NCBI RefSeq assembly: GCF_040811775.1
Contig: NZ_JBFNXW010000004.1
Span: 53,154-117,153 of the forward strand
DNA length: 64,000 nucleotides
Reading direction: 5' to 3'
Source: Balneola sp. MJW-20
Lineage (GTDB): Bacteria > Bacteroidota > Rhodothermia > Balneolales > Balneolaceae
In this document: piece after piece, positions 60,798-64,000 of the stretch
How positions within the stretch are numbered: the first letter of the stretch is position 1
How the letters are laid out: each line of letters starts with the position of its first letter
Notes under the pieces: generated by a model
Database searches by the model: none
What the model was told of the DNA's origin: nothing
The model's input: only the letters and a program-made list of their open reading frames with translations
Made by a program: the position numbers and the translations under genes

Positions 60798-60830
60798 TTT
60801 GCAATCATACCGTCATCTTCCCTATATTTG
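60798..60830 (+). promoter_or_regulatory. Bacteroidota-type promoter of the str operon
   Basis: TTTG (60798-60801), 21 bases, TATATTTG (60823-60830) fits TTTG-N19-21-TANNTTTG exactly. It lies 40 bases before the rpsL GTG and is the best promoter for rpsL-rpsG-fusA-tuf in this region. Confidence 0.75.
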
Positions 60831-60870
60831 CAAGCTCTCGATTCGATGGCAATAACCAAATTTTTGAACA

Positions 60871-61245
60871 GTGCCAACTATACAACAACTCATACGAAAA
60901 GGTAGAAAAAGTAAGGTAAGTAAGACAACTGCTCCTGCGCTGCAGAATTGCCCGCAGAAGAGAGGTGTTTGTACTCGTGTTTATACGACCACACCAAAGA
61001 AACCTAACTCAGCATTGAGAAAGGTGGCTCGTGTGCGACTTACCAACGGAATTGAAGTCTCGGCATACATTCCGGGTGAAGGTCACAACCTCCAGGAGCA
61101 CTCAATTGTGCTGATCCGTGGCGGACGTGTAAAGGATTTGCCGGGTGTAAGATACCATATAATACGTGGTACTCTGGATACTGCCGGTGTTGAAGGCAGA
61201 AAGCAGAGCCGTAGTTTATATGGCGCCAAAAAGCCAAAAGGGTAA
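60871..61245 (+). CDS. rpsL: 30S ribosomal protein S12 (GTG start)
   Basis: 124 residues. [15 protein letters not shown] and [19 protein letters not shown] are diagnostic. Lys43 (in [10 protein letters not shown]) and Lys in [13 protein letters not shown] are the wild-type residues at the two streptomycin-resistance positions. The start is GTG at 60871, as no ATG precedes PTIQQL. It is the first gene of the str operon and is 23 bases upstream of rpsG. Confidence 0.97.
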   Translation: MPTIQQLIRKGRKSKVSKTTAPALQNCPQKRGVCTRVYTTTPKKPNSALRKVARVRLTNGIEVSAYIPGEGHNLQEHSIVLIRGGRVKDLPGVRYHIIRGTLDTAGVEGRKQSRSLYGAKKPKG

Positions 61246-61268
61246 CCAGAATTTTAGATTAATCGAGC

Positions 61269-61736
61269 ATGCGTAGAAGAAAGGCTGAAAAAAGAGACGT
61301 TCAACCAGATCCTATTTTTGAGGATAAAATGATCACCCGCTTCGTGAACAACCTGATGCGGGATGGAAAAAAGAATGTCGCTCGCAAAATTGTTTATCAA
61401 GCGTTTGAAATGATTGAAGAGAAAACAGGTGAAACCGGAATCGATGTATTTCGTGCCGCTCTTCAGAATTCAACTCCTGTAGTTGAAGTAAAATCCAGAC
61501 GAGTAGGTGGTGCAACCTACCAGGTGCCAGTTGAAGTGCGCCAGGAAAGAGGTACCGCTCTTGGTATGAGATGGCTGATTAAAGCAGCAAGAGGAAGAAA
61601 CGATAAGTCCATGTCAGTGAGACTATCAAGAGAATTAATCGATGCATCTAATAATGAGGGAGGAGCTGTTCGTAAAAAGGATGAGACTCACCGAATGGCA
61701 GATGCTAACAAAGCTTTCGCTCACTTTAGATTCTAA
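61269..61736 (+). CDS. rpsG: 30S ribosomal protein S7
   Basis: 155 residues. [19 protein letters not shown] and [19 protein letters not shown] are typical. It nucleates assembly of the 30S head by binding 16S rRNA. It sits between rpsL and fusA with gaps of 23 and 19 bases, as in the canonical str operon. Confidence 0.97.
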   Translation: MRRRKAEKRDVQPDPIFEDKMITRFVNNLMRDGKKNVARKIVYQAFEMIEEKTGETGIDVFRAALQNSTPVVEVKSRRVGGATYQVPVEVRQERGTALGMRWLIKAARGRNDKSMSVRLSRELIDASNNEGGAVRKKDETHRMADANKAFAHFRF

Positions 61737-61755
61737 AAAGTATTTCTGAGAAATT

Positions 61756-63897
61756 ATGTCTGATACAAAAACAGCAACAGACCCAAAAGTTTTAGACCGA
61801 ATACGCCGGACGCGTAACATCGGTATTATGGCGCATATTGACGCCGGAAAGACCACTGTTACCGAGCGTATACTATTTTATACCGGTCGTAGTCACCGTA
61901 TGGGTGAGGTTCACGACGGTGCTGCAACCATGGACTGGATGGAGCAGGAGCAGGAAAGAGGTATTACTATTACTTCTGCTGCTACTCACTGTATCTGGAA
62001 AGACCACAGAATTAATATTATTGATACTCCGGGTCACGTTGATTTTACCGTTGAGGTAGAGCGTTCACTTCGTGTACTTGACGGTGCGGTATTTGTGCTT
62101 TGCTCTGTAGGAGCTGTTCAGCCACAGTCTGAGACCGTATGGAGACAAGCTAATAAATACAAAGTGCCTTGTATGGCCTTTGTAAATAAGATGGACCGTA
62201 CCGGTGCTAACTTCTACAATGTAGTAGGTCAGTTAGACAGCAAGCTCAATGCTAATCCTATTCCTATTCAGATCCCGATCGGAGCTGAAGAGAATTTCGA
62301 AGGAGTTGTAGACCTTATTAACATGCGTGCCATTGTATGGGATGATGAGTCTCTGGGTGCGAAGTACGATGTAGTGGATATTCCTGCCGATCTTCAGGAA
62401 AAAGCAGATGAATATCGCGTGATGATGCTGGAAGCTATTGCAGATCACGATGAGACCCTGATGGAAAAATACCTGATGGAAGAAGAGATCACTGAGGACG
62501 AGATCCTTGCTGCTCTCAGAAAGGCTACCATCGCCAAAGATATTACACCGGTAATGTGTGGTACGGCTCTTAAGAATAAGGGTGTACAGGCATTACTTGA
62601 TAAAGTACTCGATTTCATGCCTTCTCCGCTGGACATTCCTGCGGTTACAGGTATCGACCCGGATAGCGACGAAGAAATTACTCGTGCTCCGGATGTGGAT
62701 GCGCCGTTTGCAGGTCTTGCCTTTAAGATCATGACAGATCCTTATGTTGGTAAGCTGACTTTCTTCCGTGTTTACTCAGGTCGCCTTGAAAAAGGTTCAT
62801 ACATCCTGAATGCATCAACCGGAAACAAAGAGCGTGTTGGACGTCTGCTAGAGATGCACGCCAACGATAAGAAAGATCTCGATTTTGTACAGGCTGGTGA
62901 TATCGCAGCTGTTGTAGGTGTTAAAGAAGTTTACACCGGTGACACTTTCTGCGATCTTGAATCACCGATCATTCTGGAACAGATCACATTCCCTGAGCCG
63001 GTAATCAAACTGGCTATTGAGCCTAAGACCAAAGCTGACGGTGAGAAGCTGCAGGTTGGTCTTCAGAAACTGGCCGAGGAAGATCCTACTTTCCAGGTGA
63101 GAACCGATGAAGAAACCGGCCAGACTACGGTTGCCGGTATGGGTGAGCTTCACCTTGAGATCATTGTTGACCGATTAAGAAGAGAATTTAAAGTAGAAGC
63201 TAATGTTGGTGCGCCTCAGGTATCTTACCGTGAGACCATCACTAAAAACATTGAGCATCGTGAACTTTACAAGAAGCAGAGTGGTGGTAGAGGTAAATTT
63301 GCCGACATCACTTTCGAAGTAGCTCCTTTATCTGCATTTGATGATGTTGACAAGTCAAGCGACAGGGTTACTGAAGAAGAAGGATTCCTGTTCATCAATG
63401 AGATCGTTGGTGGTAATATCCCACGTGAATTTATTCCTTCGGTAGCGAAAGGATTCAAAGAAGCAATGACCAACGGTATTCAGGCGAATTACGCTGTAGA
63501 GAACATCGGCTTCCGTCTGAAAGATGGTTCTTATCACGATGTTGACTCTGATCAGCTGAGTTTTGAACTGGCAGCTAAACTTGGTTTCCGTAACGCAGCC
63601 AAGAAAGCGGCTCCGGTACTGCTTGAACCAATTATGAAGGTTGAGATCAATACCCCTGAAGAGTATATGGGTGATGTGATCGGTGACCTTAACAGTAGAC
63701 GAGGCATCATTCAGAGTATGGATTCCAATGACATGGGATCTGTTGTAAAAGCCAATGTACCGCTCTCTGAAATGTTTGGTTATTCAACCGACCTCCGATC
63801 TCTGACTCAGGGACGCGCTGTGTATGCAATGGAATTCCAGGATTACGCAGAAGTTCCGGGCAATCTGGCCAAAGAGATCATCGAAGATCAATCATAA
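61756..63897 (+). CDS. fusA: Elongation factor G
   Basis: 713 residues. The translocase GTPase. G1 is [16 protein letters not shown]2 includes [12 protein letters not shown]3 [12 protein letters not shown] and G4 NKMDRTGA. Domains II to V follow, with [13 protein letters not shown] in domain IV and [12 protein letters not shown] in domain V. Length is normal. The next gene tuf starts 29 bases later. Confidence 0.97.
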   Translation: MSDTKTATDPKVLDRIRRTRNIGIMAHIDAGKTTVTERILFYTGRSHRMGEVHDGAATMDWMEQEQERGITITSAATHCIWKDHRINIIDTPGHVDFTVEVERSLRVLDGAVFVLCSVGAVQPQSETVWRQANKYKVPCMAFVNKMDRTGANFYNVVGQLDSKLNANPIPIQIPIGAEENFEGVVDLINMRAIVWDDESLGAKYDVVDIPADLQEKADEYRVMMLEAIADHDETLMEKYLMEEEITEDEILAALRKATIAKDITPVMCGTALKNKGVQALLDKVLDFMPSPLDIPAVTGIDPDSDEEITRAPDVDAPFAGLAFKIMTDPYVGKLTFFRVYSGRLEKGSYILNASTGNKERVGRLLEMHANDKKDLDFVQAGDIAAVVGVKEVYTGDTFCDLESPIILEQITFPEPVIKLAIEPKTKADGEKLQVGLQKLAEEDPTFQVRTDEETGQTTVAGMGELHLEIIVDRLRREFKVEANVGAPQVSYRETITKNIEHRELYKKQSGGRGKFADITFEVAPLSAFDDVDKSSDRVTEEEGFLFINEIVGGNIPREFIPSVAKGFKEAMTNGIQANYAVENIGFRLKDGSYHDVDSDQLSFELAAKLGFRNAAKKAAPVLLEPIMKVEINTPEEYMGDVIGDLNSRRGIIQSMDSNDMGSVVKANVPLSEMFGYSTDLRSLTQGRAVYAMEFQDYAEVPGNLAKEIIEDQS

Positions 63898-63926
63898 GAA
63901 ATTATATAAACTAACAGCACTTAATC

Positions 63927-64000
63927 ATGGCAAAAGAGACCTTTCAGCGAACCAAGCCACACGTGAATGTGGGCACGATCGGACACGTAGATCACGGTAA
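63927..64000 (+). CDS. tuf: Elongation factor Tu (partial, cut by window end)
   Basis: Only the first 24 codons are visible: MAKETFQRTKPHVNVGTIG and then the G1 motif HVDHGK at the edge. The sequence and place after fusA identify it as tuf. Confidence 0.95.
   Translation, partial: MAKETFQRTKPHVNVGTIGHVDHG

Noticed and set aside
1..64000. CRISPR array, rRNA operon, prophage or classical insertion sequence
   Set aside because: No regularly spaced repeats, no rRNA-like blocks, no phage structural genes, and no transposase reading frame were found.

Overview
This is a bacterial chromosome window of about mid-40s percent GC with the stamp of a Balneolota/Bacteroidota-type organism. Two promoters match the Bacteroidota consensus (TTTG, 19-21 bases, TANNTTTG), start codons mostly lack strong Shine-Dalgarno sites, and a surface protein ends in a NYPNPFNP-type C-terminal sorting domain. 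DUF1501/DUF1800 partners, TonB receptors, FlgD-like Ig tails and 6-bladed propellers point the same way. Assignment to Balneolota (Gracilimonas or Balneola relatives) is my inference from the style of the proteins. No gene-free stretch exceeds about 300 bases, and I see no rRNA, CRISPR array, prophage or classical insertion sequence.

Layout. 1-2378: the end of a Cys-rich small secreted protein, a hairpin, then two paralogous secreted beta-propeller proteins, the second with its own Cys-rich head. 2570-12201: DPP4 peptidase, MurI, a TonB receptor, a 1111-residue lamin-tail surface protein and a tandem pair of small unknown paralogs. 12206-24281: asd, glyS, an sdpR-sdpI-hydrolase operon, Cu/Zn superoxide dismutase, a hydrolase/BASS transporter/acyltransferase operon, a VOC protein, and an ABC-F ATPase with a lipoprotein. 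24492-31792: lysC, a BaiN-like flavoprotein, an RCK-type cation/proton antiporter with lysA, and hisS. 31889-40584 (minus): gatC followed by a surface-glycan operon (YfhO, two glycosyltransferases, WecB, pyruvyl transferase, flippase). 40720-46041 (plus): ptsH-ptsI, a glycogen-binding-domain protein, birA, tilS and hpt.

46093-46708: tRNA-Ser(GCT), then a one-gene unit encoding a GIY-YIG nuclease, flanked by direct repeats of the tRNA 3' end plus its terminator. 46734-49878: DUF1501/DUF1800 export pair. 50077-55329: TetR-ABC-HlyD-TolC exporter operon. 55347-60679: small membrane proteins, typA and recG. 60871 to the end: the str operon rpsL-rpsG-fusA-tuf, with tuf cut by the window edge.

The best candidate for something undescribed is the tRNA-Ser/GIY-YIG unit. 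It looks like a minimal tRNA-targeting element of under 500 bases. Its distal tRNA copy is split in the middle of the T-loop by exactly 22 bases that fold as two 11-base hairpins; a second copy of that 22-base design, with compensatory stem changes, lies between genes at 27275-27296. Other points of interest are the Cys-rich peptide/propeller cluster, an exporter ATPase with most catalytic motifs altered, an ABC-F gene that appears to start at CTG, and a terminator hairpin that runs into the birA start codon.
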